The notes: generated by a model from the sequence alone, not told the origin. 64,000 nucleotides of DNA from Rhizobiaceae bacterium (GCA_023953905.1 JAMLJA010000018.1:32132-96131); one strand, 5' to 3'. Counted from the first letter of the stretch, positions 9,492 through 18,559 are shown. Translations and numbers: made by a program.

Positions 9492-10669
9492 ACAAAGCTG
9501 CGATGAACAACCCTGCAAGCGCTGCTTCGGCAGCGCAGGAATCGGGCGAGATCCGGCTGGTCAATGTTGCCAAGCAATTCGGCAATTCCTATGCCGTGCG
9601 CGACATCAATCTGACTATTCCGCATGGCTCCTATTGCTGTCTGCTTGGCCCATCGGGCTGCGGCAAGACCACCATCCTGCGCATGATCGCCGGGCATGAG
9701 ACGCCCACATCGGGTGAGGTATGGATCGGCGACCAGATGGTAGTGGGAAAGCCGCCGGTTGAGCGCGGCACCGCCATGATGTTCCAGAGCTATGCGCTCT
9801 TTCCGCATCTGAGTATCCTCGACAATGTCGCCTTCTATTTGAAGATGCGCAATGTCGGTAAGGAGGAGCGGCGCTCACAGGCAGAGGAAATGCTTCGCCG
9901 GGTGCAGTTGCATCACCTCAAGGATCGCATGCCGGCCCAGTTGTCGGGTGGCCAGCAACAGCGCGTGGCCCTTGCCCGCTCACTGATCACCAACCCGAAG
10001 GTGCTGCTGCTCGACGAACCGCTTTCGGCACTGGACGAGTTCCTGCGGCTCAGAATGCGCGGGGAGCTCAAGAGCCTTCAGGATGAACTGGGTATCACGT
10101 TCGTGCATGTGACCCATACCCAGCCGGAAGCAATTGCGCTCGCCGACATGGTGGTGGTGATGGACACGGGCCGCATCGATCAGGCCGACACGGCGAACAT
10201 GATTTTCGACAGGCCGAAGACGCCATACGTTGCGCGTTTCATGGGCGGCCAGAACGTCTTGACCGGGAAAGTCGTTCGCGCGGGTAACGAGCCGATGCGC
10301 CTGAAATCCGCGAGCGGGGTGATCATTGAGACTGTGCCGGCGTCGTTCAACATGGGCGACAATGTTTCGGTTTCGATCAGACGCGACCGGATCGGATTTG
10401 CACGCAAGTCGCAAGCTTCAACGGAGGCGATCAACGAATTGTCGGGCACCATCATCGCTACGGAGTATCAGGGAAGCTACGTCAAAGTAACGGTCGATGT
10501 GGGCGATGGCGAGCCATTCGTGGCAAACGTATCGGATGATATTTATTTCAGAGACCCGGCAGATGTGGGCGATGCCGTTACGATGAGCTGGAAGCCCGAA
10601 AATGTTCACATCCTGAACAAGGTCGATACGGGCGAGGCGGGCGCATCATTTCTTGATGATAGCCACTGA
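9488..10669 (+). CDS. ABC transporter ATP-binding protein (PotA-like)
   Basis: A 393-residue ATPase with a TOBE-type C-terminal domain. Walker A GPSGCGKTT is at 54-62, the signature LSGGQQQRV near 155, and Walker B LLLLDEP-type VLLLDEPLSALD near 175. The C-terminal third (about 290-380) has the beta-rich TOBE fold used for regulation. It energises the two permeases upstream. ATG 9488 overlaps the previous stop; a GAGG lies only three bases before it, so ATG 9503 is a possible alternative start. Confidence 0.9.
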   Translation: MNKAAMNNPASAASAAQESGEIRLVNVAKQFGNSYAVRDINLTIPHGSYCCLLGPSGCGKTTILRMIAGHETPTSGEVWIGDQMVVGKPPVERGTAMMFQSYALFPHLSILDNVAFYLKMRNVGKEERRSQAEEMLRRVQLHHLKDRMPAQLSGGQQQRVALARSLITNPKVLLLDEPLSALDEFLRLRMRGELKSLQDELGITFVHVTHTQPEAIALADMVVVMDTGRIDQADTANMIFDRPKTPYVARFMGGQNVLTGKVVRAGNEPMRLKSASGVIIETVPASFNMGDNVSVSIRRDRIGFARKSQASTEAINELSGTIIATEYQGSYVKVTVDVGDGEPFVANVSDDIYFRDPADVGDAVTMSWKPENVHILNKVDTGEAGASFLDDSH

Positions 10670-10716
10670 CGACGGAGACGGACGCCATATCCTTGAAGTC
10701 AATACAATAACGTAAC

Positions 10717-10739
10717 GGAGCGCCGCGATCAGGCGCTCC
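10717..10739 (+). terminator. Stem-loop after the ABC transporter operon
   Basis: GGAGCGCC (10717-10724) pairs perfectly with GGCGCTCC (10732-10739) around a 7-base loop, 47 bp after the ATPase stop. No clear T-run follows, so it may act with Rho or as an mRNA 3' end. A second small inverted repeat (CACCAA/TTGGTG, 10766-10783) lies between it and the next gene and could be an operator. Confidence 0.45.
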
Positions 10740-10923
10740 AAATCAACGGGATAGACATTGCAACGCACCAATTGGATTTGGTGTGAAGGATGTTTATTGT
10801 TTTGAAGACTTGTGCTTCCGCAATTCGTTGCGGGCAAATGCGCATTTAGTGTGAATACAGTATCAATCAAGTCTCTCGTTCGTGTCAATCCCGAACGTTG
10901 GATTTGCTGGGCAGGAGCAAGAC

Positions 10924-12309
10924 GTGACCAATATCGAGACCATCGCCGACCGTACCGCTTCTGGTATCGCGCACGCGTATCGGACGGGCGAGGCTGGTCC
11001 TGTGGCAGTGACGGAGTGCCTGCTGGAAAGGATCGAGAAGGCTAAGGATGGCAACGTGTTCCTTGAGGTGGCGCAGCAAAGGGCTCTCGACGAGGCACGG
11101 GCCGCTGAGACACGCTACAAGGCGGGACGGCCGCTATCGCCACTCGATGGCATTCCGGTCGCCTGGAAGGATCTGTTCCATGTAGCCGGCACGAAGACCA
11201 CTGCGGGCTCGCTTCTGCTGAAGGATATGCCGGCCCGGTCAGAGGATATTTCGTGTGTCGCCAACACCGTGGCGGCAGGTGCGGTGACCCTGGGCAAGCT
11301 GAACATGACGGAGTTCGCCTATTCAGGGCTGGGGCTCAATCCGCATTTCGGGACTGCCGCCAATCCCAATGACACCGAGACGCCGCGTGCGCCCGGTGGA
11401 TCGTCGTCCGGGTCGGGTGCCGCCGTTGCGGCCCGCCTCGCGCCGATCGCCATTGGCTCGGACACGGGTGGGTCGGTGCGCGTCCCTGCTTCCTATAATG
11501 GAGTCGTGGGGTTCAAGACCAGTACCGGGCGCATCGACAAGAGCGGCTTTTTGCCGTTGGCATCGACCTTTGACACGATCGGTCCACTCGCGCGGTCGGT
11601 CGAGGATTGCATTCTGGCGGATATGGCTCTGCGCGGGGCGGTTGTATCGCCTGTGAGACGAGCCGCACTTTCCGCGCTCACGCTGGTGGTGCCGACCAAT
11701 GTCGTCTTGGACGATCTGCAGGAGGCAGTGCTGGAGAATTTTGAACGCTCGCTCCGTGCGCTGGAAGCGGGCGGAGCGTCGATCGTCCGAAAACAATTGG
11801 TATCTCTCGACACGATCATGGAGATGACCGCGAAACACGGCACTTTGATCGCGGCAGAGGCCTACACCGAATATCATGAGATCGCCGATGGGGAGGACGG
11901 AAAGCGCCTCGACCGGCGCGTGCTCTTCCGCATGATGGGCGGCAAGCGCATGTCGTCTCGCGATGTTCTGACGATACAGCGACAGAGGGCAAGGCTCATT
12001 CCGCAGATCAAGGCCAGCTTGGAAGGGGCGTTGCTTGTTATGCCGACCACGCCCATTACGGCGCCTGAGATCGCGCCTCTGGAGGCGGACGACGACGTTT
12101 TCCATCGCGTGAACCAACTCACGCTACGCAACACCAGTCTCACCAATGTGCTGGACATGTGCGGAGTGGCAATGCCGAACGGGCGCGACGGCAAGGGTAT
12201 GCCGACGAGCATCCTGATTTCAGCGCCCTGGGGGGAGGACGAACGGCTGCTTGGCGCGTCACTGGCGATGGAGCCGGTGGTTGGCGAGCACTTCGAACAA
12301 TTGAGCTGA
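10924..12309 (+). CDS. Amidase signature family hydrolase
   Basis: A 461-residue amidase-signature enzyme. The Ser-cisSer-Lys triad is visible: Lys82 in GIPVAWKDLFHV, the serine-rich GGSSSGSGAA at 158-167, and nucleophile Ser184 in GSDTGGSVRVP. Family members split carboxamides, carbamates or allophanate-like bonds and release ammonia. GTG 10924 was chosen because AGGAG stands six bases upstream; an in-frame GTG at 10882 lacks such a site. It heads a run of five closely spaced genes ending with the D-hydantoinase, so it probably removes an amide or carbamoyl group in that pathway. The precise substrate is not evident. Confidence 0.88.
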   Translation: MTNIETIADRTASGIAHAYRTGEAGPVAVTECLLERIEKAKDGNVFLEVAQQRALDEARAAETRYKAGRPLSPLDGIPVAWKDLFHVAGTKTTAGSLLLKDMPARSEDISCVANTVAAGAVTLGKLNMTEFAYSGLGLNPHFGTAANPNDTETPRAPGGSSSGSGAAVAARLAPIAIGSDTGGSVRVPASYNGVVGFKTSTGRIDKSGFLPLASTFDTIGPLARSVEDCILADMALRGAVVSPVRRAALSALTLVVPTNVVLDDLQEAVLENFERSLRALEAGGASIVRKQLVSLDTIMEMTAKHGTLIAAEAYTEYHEIADGEDGKRLDRRVLFRMMGGKRMSSRDVLTIQRQRARLIPQIKASLEGALLVMPTTPITAPEIAPLEADDDVFHRVNQLTLRNTSLTNVLDMCGVAMPNGRDGKGMPTSILISAPWGEDERLLGASLAMEPVVGEHFEQLS

Positions 12310-12323
12310 AAGGGAGCAAACTG

Positions 12324-12719
12324 ATGACTGCAAGCAAGCCACGGTCCGAACGATTCGAGCGGGGACTGACGACCCGCAGAGAAGTGCTAGGCGCCGCGTA
12401 TGTCGACAGTTCGCTGGAGAAGGCTGACGACTTTAACTGGGCGATGCAGGAACTGACCACGGAATGGTGTTGGGACGGTACTTGGAACAGGCCGGGCCTT
12501 GACCGCCGCTCCCGCTCGATTCTCAATCTGGGAATGATCGCCGCGCTGAACCGGCCCCACGAACTGAAGCTGCATATCAGGGGAGCCATTAACAACGGCC
12601 TCACAAAGGACGAACTGAAGGAAATATTCCTGCAGATCGGCACCTATTGTGGTGTTCCAGCAGCGCTGGATTCTTTCCGCATTGCAAAGGACGTGTTCAA
12701 GGAAATGGGAATTGACTGA
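12324..12719 (+). CDS. Carboxymuconolactone decarboxylase (CMD) family protein
   Basis: A 131-residue protein of the CMD fold, similar in layout to the gamma-carboxymuconolactone decarboxylase group: RPGLDRRSRSILNLGMIAAL near residue 57 and LHIRGAINNGLTKDELKE near residue 82. It lacks the CxxC pair that defines AhpD-type peroxidases. AGGGAG precedes ATG 12324. Because no protocatechuate genes are near, a true carboxymuconolactone decarboxylase role is unlikely; it may act on a lactone or acid in the amidase/hydantoinase pathway. Function is not assigned. Confidence 0.8.
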   Translation: MTASKPRSERFERGLTTRREVLGAAYVDSSLEKADDFNWAMQELTTEWCWDGTWNRPGLDRRSRSILNLGMIAALNRPHELKLHIRGAINNGLTKDELKEIFLQIGTYCGVPAALDSFRIAKDVFKEMGID

Positions 12720-12726
12720 TCCGGCA

Positions 12727-13623
12727 ATGCAGGGCCCGGTCGCATTCATCGGTCTGGGCATGATGGGTGGACCGATGGCCGCCCGCTTGGCCACGGCAGG
12801 TTTCGATGTGCACGGGGCGGACCCGGTCGAGACGGCCCGCTCGGCGCTGATTGCGGCAGGGGGCAAGGCTTCGACCAGCGCGGCGGAAGCTGCCGAAGGC
12901 GCCCAAATCGTGATCACCATGTTGCCCGACGGAAAGGTCGTGCGCGATGTGCTTCTGGGCGAGGGCCGCGCTGCTTCCGGGCTGGCGGCAGGCGCCCTTG
13001 TCATCGACATGAGTTCGTCGGCGCCGATGCAGACCCGTGAACTGGCAAGTGATCTTGGCGAACGGGGTATCTCGCTGATCGATGCCCCGGTATCGGGCGG
13101 CGTGCGTCGGGTGCTCGATGGTAGCCTTACAATAATGGTGGGTGGCGAGAGCCGCGACATAGAGCGAGCACGACCTTTGCTGGCCGCCATGGGCAAGGCC
13201 ATCATCCCAACCGGCCCCGTCGGATCGGGGCATGCCGTCAAAGCTCTCAACAACTACGTTTCTGCCGCCGGGTTGGCTGCGGCATGCGAGGCCGCACTGG
13301 TGGCCGAGAAGTTCGGCATCGATCCCGGGGTTCTGGTCGATGTGCTGAACGTCTCGACCGGCAAGAACAATTCGACCGAAGTCAAGATGAAGCCGTTCAT
13401 CCTCTCGGGCACATATGCTTCCGGCTTTTCCATGACCTTGATGGCCAAGGACCTGCGAACCGCTGCCGAACTCGCGCACGAACTCGGTGTCGGGGAGCCA
13501 GGAACGCAGTCTGTCGCCGATCTGTGGAGACGCGCTTCAGAACAACTGGGCCGGGCCGCCGACCACACCGAGATCTATCGTTTTCTGGCGACATCCGACA
13601 ACGAAACGCAACAGGAGGAATAG
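12727..13623 (+). CDS. NAD(P)-dependent beta-hydroxyacid dehydrogenase (HIBADH/GarR family)
   Basis: A 298-residue dehydrogenase of the 3-hydroxyisobutyrate / tartronate semialdehyde reductase family. The Rossmann motif GLGMMGGPMA is near residues 9-18, the substrate motif DAPVSGGVRRVLDGSLTIMV follows near residue 118, and the catalytic lysine sits in HAVKALNNY near residue 170. It would oxidise or reduce a C3-C4 hydroxyacid produced by the pathway. Start is uncertain: ATG 12727 has no clear ribosome site, while a TTG at 12712, overlapping the previous gene, has AAGGA upstream. Confidence 0.87.
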   Translation: MQGPVAFIGLGMMGGPMAARLATAGFDVHGADPVETARSALIAAGGKASTSAAEAAEGAQIVITMLPDGKVVRDVLLGEGRAASGLAAGALVIDMSSSAPMQTRELASDLGERGISLIDAPVSGGVRRVLDGSLTIMVGGESRDIERARPLLAAMGKAIIPTGPVGSGHAVKALNNYVSAAGLAAACEAALVAEKFGIDPGVLVDVLNVSTGKNNSTEVKMKPFILSGTYASGFSMTLMAKDLRTAAELAHELGVGEPGTQSVADLWRRASEQLGRAADHTEIYRFLATSDNETQQEE

Positions 13624-13625
13624 CC

Positions 13626-14564
13626 ATGTCCCGCATCGTCCACACAGCGGCCGCGCAGATGGGTCCGATCTCGAAGTCGGAAACCCGTCGAGATACGGTC
13701 AAGCGTCTGATCGAGCTCATGCGGGAGGCAAAGGGCAGGGGGGCCGAACTCGTGGTTTTCACGGAGCTCGCGCTGACCACCTTCTTCCCTCGCTGGATGA
13801 TCGAGGATGAGGCAGAACTCGACAGCTGGTATGAAAGCGAAATGCCTGGACCGGAAACGCGCGCGTTGTTCGAGGAGGCGGCGAAGCTTGGCGTCGGCTT
13901 CTACCTCGGCTACGCTGAACTCGTGAACGAAGGAGGACGCCGGCGACGCTTCAATACCTCGATCCTTGTGGATCGTTCGGGCAATATCGTCGGAAAGTAC
14001 CGAAAGGTGCATCTGCCGGGCCATTCGGAACCACAAGCCGGACGCACTCACCAGCATCTGGAGAAGCGCTATTTCGAACCCGGCAATATGGGGTTCGGCG
14101 TCTGGCGCGCCTTTGGGGGTGTCATGGGAATGTGCATATGCAATGACAGGCGCTGGCCCGAAACTTATCGCGTCATGGGTCTGCAGGGCGTGGAGATGGT
14201 TATGCTTGGATATAACACGCCCTACGACCACACGGGACACAAGGATATCGACAGCCTGACACAGTTTCACAATCACCTTTCCATGCAGGCGGGAGCATAC
14301 CAGAACTCAACCTGGGTCATCGGCACCGCCAAATGCGGCGTGGAGGAGGGATCGAACATGGTCGGTCAAAGTGCGATCATCGCTCCGTCTGGCGAAATCG
14401 TGGCGCAATCCTATTCTCTGGAGGATGAGATCATCACGGCGCGTTGCGATCTCGATCTAGGCAAGCGCTATCGTGAGACGATATTCAATTTCGGCAAGCA
14501 TCGCGAGCCGGAGGCCTATCGTCTGATCGTCGAGCGCAAGGGCGCCATACCGCCGGCGGAGTGA
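13626..14564 (+). CDS. N-carbamoyl-D-amino acid hydrolase (D-carbamoylase), nitrilase superfamily
   Basis: A 312-residue nitrilase-superfamily amidase that closely matches what is known of Agrobacterium D-carbamoylase. The triad Glu47 (VVFTELALTTFFPRW), Lys127 (GKYRKVHLPGH) and Cys172 (MCICNDRRWPE) falls at the expected places, and the family-specific stretches AELDSWYESEMPGP and HLEKRYFEPGN are present. It hydrolyses N-carbamoyl amino acids to amino acid, CO2 and ammonia. It lies 41 bp before the D-hydantoinase gene, so the two steps of hydantoin hydrolysis are encoded together. GGAGG precedes ATG 13626. Confidence 0.9.
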   Translation: MSRIVHTAAAQMGPISKSETRRDTVKRLIELMREAKGRGAELVVFTELALTTFFPRWMIEDEAELDSWYESEMPGPETRALFEEAAKLGVGFYLGYAELVNEGGRRRRFNTSILVDRSGNIVGKYRKVHLPGHSEPQAGRTHQHLEKRYFEPGNMGFGVWRAFGGVMGMCICNDRRWPETYRVMGLQGVEMVMLGYNTPYDHTGHKDIDSLTQFHNHLSMQAGAYQNSTWVIGTAKCGVEEGSNMVGQSAIIAPSGEIVAQSYSLEDEIITARCDLDLGKRYRETIFNFGKHREPEAYRLIVERKGAIPPAE

Positions 14565-14605
14565 CGACGAGCAACGAATATTTGAGAACGGAAGGAAGCA
14601 TCAGC

Positions 14606-16063
14606 ATGTCTACAGTCATCAAGGGCGGCACCATCATTGCAGCCGACCGGACCTACGAAGCCGACATCCTCATCGAGGGAGAGACGATCAAGGCAATCGG
14701 ACAGAACCTTTCGGGCGATAAGGTTCTCGACGCCGCTGGTGCATACATCATTCCAGGCGGCATCGACCCTCATACCCACCTCGAAATGCCCTTCATGGGC
14801 ACGACGGCAGCCGAGACCTGGGAGAGCGGCACATTCGCCGCGCTTTCGGGAGGCACGACCCTCGTCGTCGACTTCGTCATCCCCGGACCCGAGGGAATGC
14901 TCGCCGCACTGGACGATTGGGAAGGCAAGGGCGCGCGTTCTGCCTCTTCGGACTATTCGCTGCACATGTGCGTCAATGGCTGGTCGGAAAAGCACTTTTC
15001 GGAAATGGAGAAGGTGGTCGCCCGAGGCGTCAACACCTTCAAGCACTTCATGGCCTACAAGGGCGCGCTGATGGTCAATGATGACGAGATGTTCGCGTCA
15101 TTCCAGCGCTGCGCGGCACTTGGCGCGCTCCCGCTCGTCCATGCCGAAAATGGCGATATAGTTGCCGCCTTGCAGGAGAAGTACCTGAACGAGGGCATCA
15201 GCGGTCCGGAGGCACATGCCTATTCGCGGCCGCCCGAAGTGGAGGGTGAGGCGACCAACCGTGCCATCATGATCGCAGACGCGGCCGGTGTGCCGGTCTA
15301 CATCGTCCACACCTCCTGCGAACAGTCGCATGAGGCGATCCGGCGCGCCCGCCAGAAGGGCATGCGCGTCTATGGCGAGCCGCTTATCCAGCATCTGACG
15401 CTCGATGAGAGCGAATATCAGAACAAGGACTGGGATTATGCCGCTCGCCGTGTGATGAGCCCGCCGTTCCGCGACAAGCGCAATCAGGACTCCCTGTGGG
15501 CGGGTCTCGCCGCCGGTTCGCTACAGGTCGTGGCGACCGACCATTGCGCTTTCACGACCGAGCAAAAGCGCTTCGGCAAAGACAATTTCGTCAAGATCCC
15601 GAATGGCACGGGCGGACTTGAGGATCGGCTGTCGGTGCTTTGGACGAAGGGTGTCGAGACCGGTCGCATAACGCCCAACGAATTTGTTGCCGTAACCTCC
15701 ACCAATATCGCGCAGATTCTCAATATCTATCCTCAGAAGGGTGCGATTTTGCCCGGATCTGATGCCGATCTGGTTGTTTTCGATCCAAAGCTGACAAAGA
15801 CAATCCAGGCGGCCAACCAGAAGTCGATCATCGACTACAACGTCTTTGAAGGGTTCAAGGTCAACGGTCTGCCGCGCTACACGCTCTCGCGGGGCGAGGT
15901 GGTCTGGTCGCACGGCCAGAATTCGCAGCCCATGCCGGGCCGCGGTAAGCTGATCAAGCGCAATCCGTTCCCCGCCGTGAACAAGGCCCTGTCGGTCTGG
16001 AAGGAACTCACCGCGCCGCGCGCAGTGACCCGTTCGCCAGAGCACATGCCGATCGGCGTCTGA
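14606..16063 (+). CDS. hydA: D-hydantoinase / dihydropyrimidinase
   Basis: A 485-residue cyclic amidohydrolase. All metal ligands of the binuclear zinc site can be placed: His56 and His58 (DPHTHLEMPF), the carboxylated Lys152 (FMAYKGAL), His179 (LVHAENGD), His235 (IVHTSCEQS) and Asp312 (VATDHCAFT). It opens hydantoins or dihydropyrimidines to N-carbamoyl acids, which the upstream carbamoylase then splits. GGAAGG precedes ATG 14606. Dihydrouracil is an alternative substrate, but pairing with a D-carbamoylase favours 5-substituted hydantoins. A stem-loop follows the gene. Confidence 0.92.
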   Translation: MSTVIKGGTIIAADRTYEADILIEGETIKAIGQNLSGDKVLDAAGAYIIPGGIDPHTHLEMPFMGTTAAETWESGTFAALSGGTTLVVDFVIPGPEGMLAALDDWEGKGARSASSDYSLHMCVNGWSEKHFSEMEKVVARGVNTFKHFMAYKGALMVNDDEMFASFQRCAALGALPLVHAENGDIVAALQEKYLNEGISGPEAHAYSRPPEVEGEATNRAIMIADAAGVPVYIVHTSCEQSHEAIRRARQKGMRVYGEPLIQHLTLDESEYQNKDWDYAARRVMSPPFRDKRNQDSLWAGLAAGSLQVVATDHCAFTTEQKRFGKDNFVKIPNGTGGLEDRLSVLWTKGVETGRITPNEFVAVTSTNIAQILNIYPQKGAILPGSDADLVVFDPKLTKTIQAANQKSIIDYNVFEGFKVNGLPRYTLSRGEVVWSHGQNSQPMPGRGKLIKRNPFPAVNKALSVWKELTAPRAVTRSPEHMPIGV

Positions 16064-16073
16064 TAAGATTATC

Positions 16074-16098
16074 GCGGGCGGTCATATTGGCCGCCCGC
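16074..16098 (+). terminator. Strong GC stem-loop after the hydantoinase gene
   Basis: GCGGGCGG (16074-16081) pairs perfectly with CCGCCCGC (16091-16098) around a 9-base loop, 11 bp after the hydantoinase stop. It is followed by CTTCT rather than a long T-run. It probably ends or attenuates the amidase-hydantoinase transcript before the epimerase gene. Confidence 0.6.
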
Positions 16099-16117
16099 CT
16101 TCTATGCGGAGAGCGCA

Positions 16118-17014
16118 ATGGGCGAGACTGTCCTTCTGACGGGAGCGTCGGGTTTGATTGGACGCTACGTCAGCCGGATGCTGCGTGAGCGAGGGGACAC
16201 GGTCATCGCCGTTGATCGGGTGGCTTCTGCCGACGTCGTCGCGTGCGATCTGTCTGAGATTCACAGGCTCCATGAACTTGCCGCTGACGCGAGCGCGATC
16301 ATGCATTGTGGGGCGATTTCAGGGCCGATGGTCGCCCGCGACAATCCCTATCTGATTGTCCAGTCCAATATCGTAGGCACAGCGAACGTGCTCGAACTTG
16401 CGCGAGTGAAAGCCATGCGCCGCGTGGTTTACTGCTCGTCGGTCAGCGCGTGCGGCAACACACCGGATGGTCTGGATCCGGTGCCAGAGGATGTCGTGCT
16501 AAAGCCCAGCAGCGTATATGGGTCAACCAAGGCGGCGGGTGAAAAGCTTGTGGACGGCTACCGGTTGCAGCACGGAGTGGATGCCATCAGCCTCCGTCCA
16601 AGTTGGGTTTATGGCCCGGGCCGGACGACCGATTGCGCGATACGGACGATGATAACGGATGCCCAGGCAGGTCGGACAACATCGTTCGCCTTTGGCCGCG
16701 ATTTCTATCGGCAGTATGTCCATGTCCAGGATGTCGCCGAGGCGATTCTGCTTGCTCTGGACGCTCAGCATCCCAACGGCCGCACCTACACGATTACCGG
16801 AGACAGCTATGTCACGCTGGGCGATGTCGCAGACATCGTGCGCCGGCTGATCCCAGCAGCGCGCATCGAAATGGGCGACGGTCGTGATCCGGTCGACGAT
16901 GTGCAGGCTCGTTTTGACATTTCAGCCGCACGCCACGATCTCGGATACAGGCCGTCCGTGGCTCTGGAAGACGGGATCCGCAGCTACGCTGAATGGCTCG
17001 CCGACAGCAGATGA
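16118..17014 (+). CDS. NAD-dependent epimerase/dehydratase (extended SDR)
   Basis: A 298-residue extended short-chain dehydrogenase. The NAD motif TGASGLIGRY is at residues 7-16, and the catalytic YxxxK appears in VYGSTKAAGEK near residue 130, with SSVSACG supplying the active serine region. Family members act on nucleotide sugars or, in catabolic clusters, on uronates and other hydroxyacids. It follows the hydantoinase on the same strand after a stem-loop. Nothing in the sequence fixes its substrate. Confidence 0.85.
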   Translation: MGETVLLTGASGLIGRYVSRMLRERGDTVIAVDRVASADVVACDLSEIHRLHELAADASAIMHCGAISGPMVARDNPYLIVQSNIVGTANVLELARVKAMRRVVYCSSVSACGNTPDGLDPVPEDVVLKPSSVYGSTKAAGEKLVDGYRLQHGVDAISLRPSWVYGPGRTTDCAIRTMITDAQAGRTTSFAFGRDFYRQYVHVQDVAEAILLALDAQHPNGRTYTITGDSYVTLGDVADIVRRLIPAARIEMGDGRDPVDDVQARFDISAARHDLGYRPSVALEDGIRSYAEWLADSR

Positions 17015-17028
17015 CGTCACGTCATTTG

Positions 17029-17439
17029 TCAGGCCGCTTCAAAGCGGATCGTTTGCGCCCCGGACAACAGCGTTTTTCTGCCGATCTCAGGTAGCTTGTC
17101 GAGCCCGGACGTCAGCGTAATGAAGTGATTGCCCGCCAACTGACCCATTTTGCTGGCGAAGTGTACGCCGCCATAGGCCAGCAGGATTTCCGTCTCGGAT
17201 ATCCCGCCTGGATAGAGCAGGATTTGTCCCGGCGCCGGATACGAAGTGTGATTTTCGTAGCCAACGCCAAACTGCATATCGCCGAGGGGTATCCACACGG
17301 CTTCGCCGCTCCAGCGCACATGCACGACCTTACTCTCGAAGGGCAGTCGAGCCTGAAAGGCTGCGCAGGTTTCCGGCGCGGCCTCGGTTTCGAGCTGCGC
17401 ATCAAATACATGATCGGCAATCTGGATCCTGAGCTTCAA
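17029..17439 (-). CDS. DUF3830 family protein (cyclophilin-like fold)
   Basis: A 136-residue protein recognised as DUF3830 from its length and from the conserved AAPETCAAFQARLPF, HVRWSGEAVW and PAPGQILLYPGG stretches. The family has a cyclophilin-like fold but no established activity, and its members often sit beside hydantoin or amide catabolism genes. It is convergent with the epimerase gene and divergent from the deacetylase gene. No signal peptide is seen, so it is probably cytoplasmic. Function is unknown. Confidence 0.75.
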   Translation of the reverse strand: MKLRIQIADHVFDAQLETEAAPETCAAFQARLPFESKVVHVRWSGEAVWIPLGDMQFGVGYENHTSYPAPGQILLYPGGISETEILLAYGGVHFASKMGQLAGNHFITLTSGLDKLPEIGRKTLLSGAQTIRFEAA

Positions 17440-17522
17440 GTCGTTGGTCCTCCCCTGCGGAGGCGGTGTGTCATGCCGCCGATATGGAATTCGGATTTAT
17501 TGATGCCGAAATCAGATTTGTA

Positions 17523-17537
17523 AGTGATTTCATCACT
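17523..17537. promoter_or_regulatory. Palindrome between DUF3830 and deacetylase genes
   Basis: AGTGAT and ATCACT are perfect complements around TTC, in the 214-bp divergent intergenic region (17440-17653). This could be an operator for either gene. A looser repeat, TGGTCC/GGACCA at 17588-17614, lies nearer the deacetylase start. Confidence 0.4.
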
Positions 17538-17653
17538 CTAACTCCTTCACTTTCATAAAGAAAGCTCTGGATTTCTGATGTCGCCCGTGGTCCAATAATT
17601 TAAACTAGGGACCAGCCGGAAGGGCCGGCGGCCTTCAAGACGGGAGAACGGAT

Positions 17654-18559
17654 ATGGCGAAAAAGGAAATCATCTGCGCGTTCGGAACCGATATCGATTC
17701 GGTCGCCGGCCAGATCGGGTCCTATGGCGGCGGCGACTCGCCATCCGACATTCAGCGCGGCATTTTCGCGAGCGAGGTCGGAAATATCCGTCTTCTGCGC
17801 ATGTTCAAGAAATATGGTTTGAAGACCACCTTCTTCATTCCCGGTCATTCGATCGAAACGTTCCCAGATCAGGTCAAGCAGATCGTCGACGAAGGCCACG
17901 AAATCGGTGCCCACGGCTATCTTCACGAGAACCCGATAGCCATGACGCCGACCCAGGAAGAGGCGGTGCTGGTCAAGTCGATCGAACTCATCGAAAAACT
18001 CTCCGGCAAAGCACCTCGCGGATACGTGGCTCCGTGGTGGGAAATGTCGGCGTCAACTGCCGCGCTGCTTCAGAAATACGGCTTCAAATATGACCACAGC
18101 CAGGGCTATCGCGATTTCCAGCCTTTCTATGCGCGCGTCGGCGACGAGTGGAATGTGATTGATTACTCGAAGAAGGCCGAGGAGTGGATGCACCCGCTCA
18201 AGCACGGCAAGGAAATCGATCTCGTGGAGATTGGCGCCAACTGGTATGTCGACGACCTGCCTCCGATGATGTTCATGAAGAAGGTGCCGAACAGCCACGG
18301 CTTCGTGAATCCGCGCGACATTGAGGAAATGTGGCGCGACCAGTTCGACTGGGTCTATCGCGAGATGGATTATGCCGTGTTCGCCTTCACGATCCATCCG
18401 GATGTGTCGGGTCGGCCGCAGGTCCTTCTGATGCTTGAAAGGCTGATCGAATACATTAACGGCCATGACGGTGTGAAGTGGATGACATTCGAGGAGATCG
18501 CCGAGGACTTCCGCAAGCGCTTTCCGTTTGATGCGGGCAAGCGTCCGGAAGTTATCTGA
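17654..18559 (+). CDS. Polysaccharide deacetylase (NodB) family protein, HpPgdA-like
   Basis: A 301-residue NodB-fold metal hydrolase. The metal site is visible: Asp13/Asp15 in GTDIDSVAG and the HxxxH pair His87/His91 in GAHGYLHENP. From memory, its layout (IDSVAGQIGSYGG..DSP near the start, PPMMFMKK and FTIHPDVSGRPQVL near the end) resembles Helicobacter pylori PgdA. Such proteins hydrolyse C-N bonds, and relatives include the cofactor-free allantoinase PuuE, so a role in opening or deacylating a ureide or N-acyl compound is as likely as cell-wall deacetylation. There is no signal peptide, which argues against peptidoglycan. GGGAG precedes the ATG. Confidence 0.8.
   Translation: MAKKEIICAFGTDIDSVAGQIGSYGGGDSPSDIQRGIFASEVGNIRLLRMFKKYGLKTTFFIPGHSIETFPDQVKQIVDEGHEIGAHGYLHENPIAMTPTQEEAVLVKSIELIEKLSGKAPRGYVAPWWEMSASTAALLQKYGFKYDHSQGYRDFQPFYARVGDEWNVIDYSKKAEEWMHPLKHGKEIDLVEIGANWYVDDLPPMMFMKKVPNSHGFVNPRDIEEMWRDQFDWVYREMDYAVFAFTIHPDVSGRPQVLLMLERLIEYINGHDGVKWMTFEEIAEDFRKRFPFDAGKRPEVI

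Noticed and set aside
8517..9518. 333-codon minus-strand frame
   Set aside because: It is antisense to the PotC-like permease, very rich in charged residues, and lacks domain features.
12324..12719. AhpD-type alkylhydroperoxidase
   Set aside because: The CxxC active site of AhpD is absent; only the general CMD fold is supported.
17588..17614. Inverted repeat TGGTCC/GGACCA as operator
   Set aside because: Arms are only 6 bp with a 15-bp spacer; weaker than the palindrome at 17523 and may be chance.
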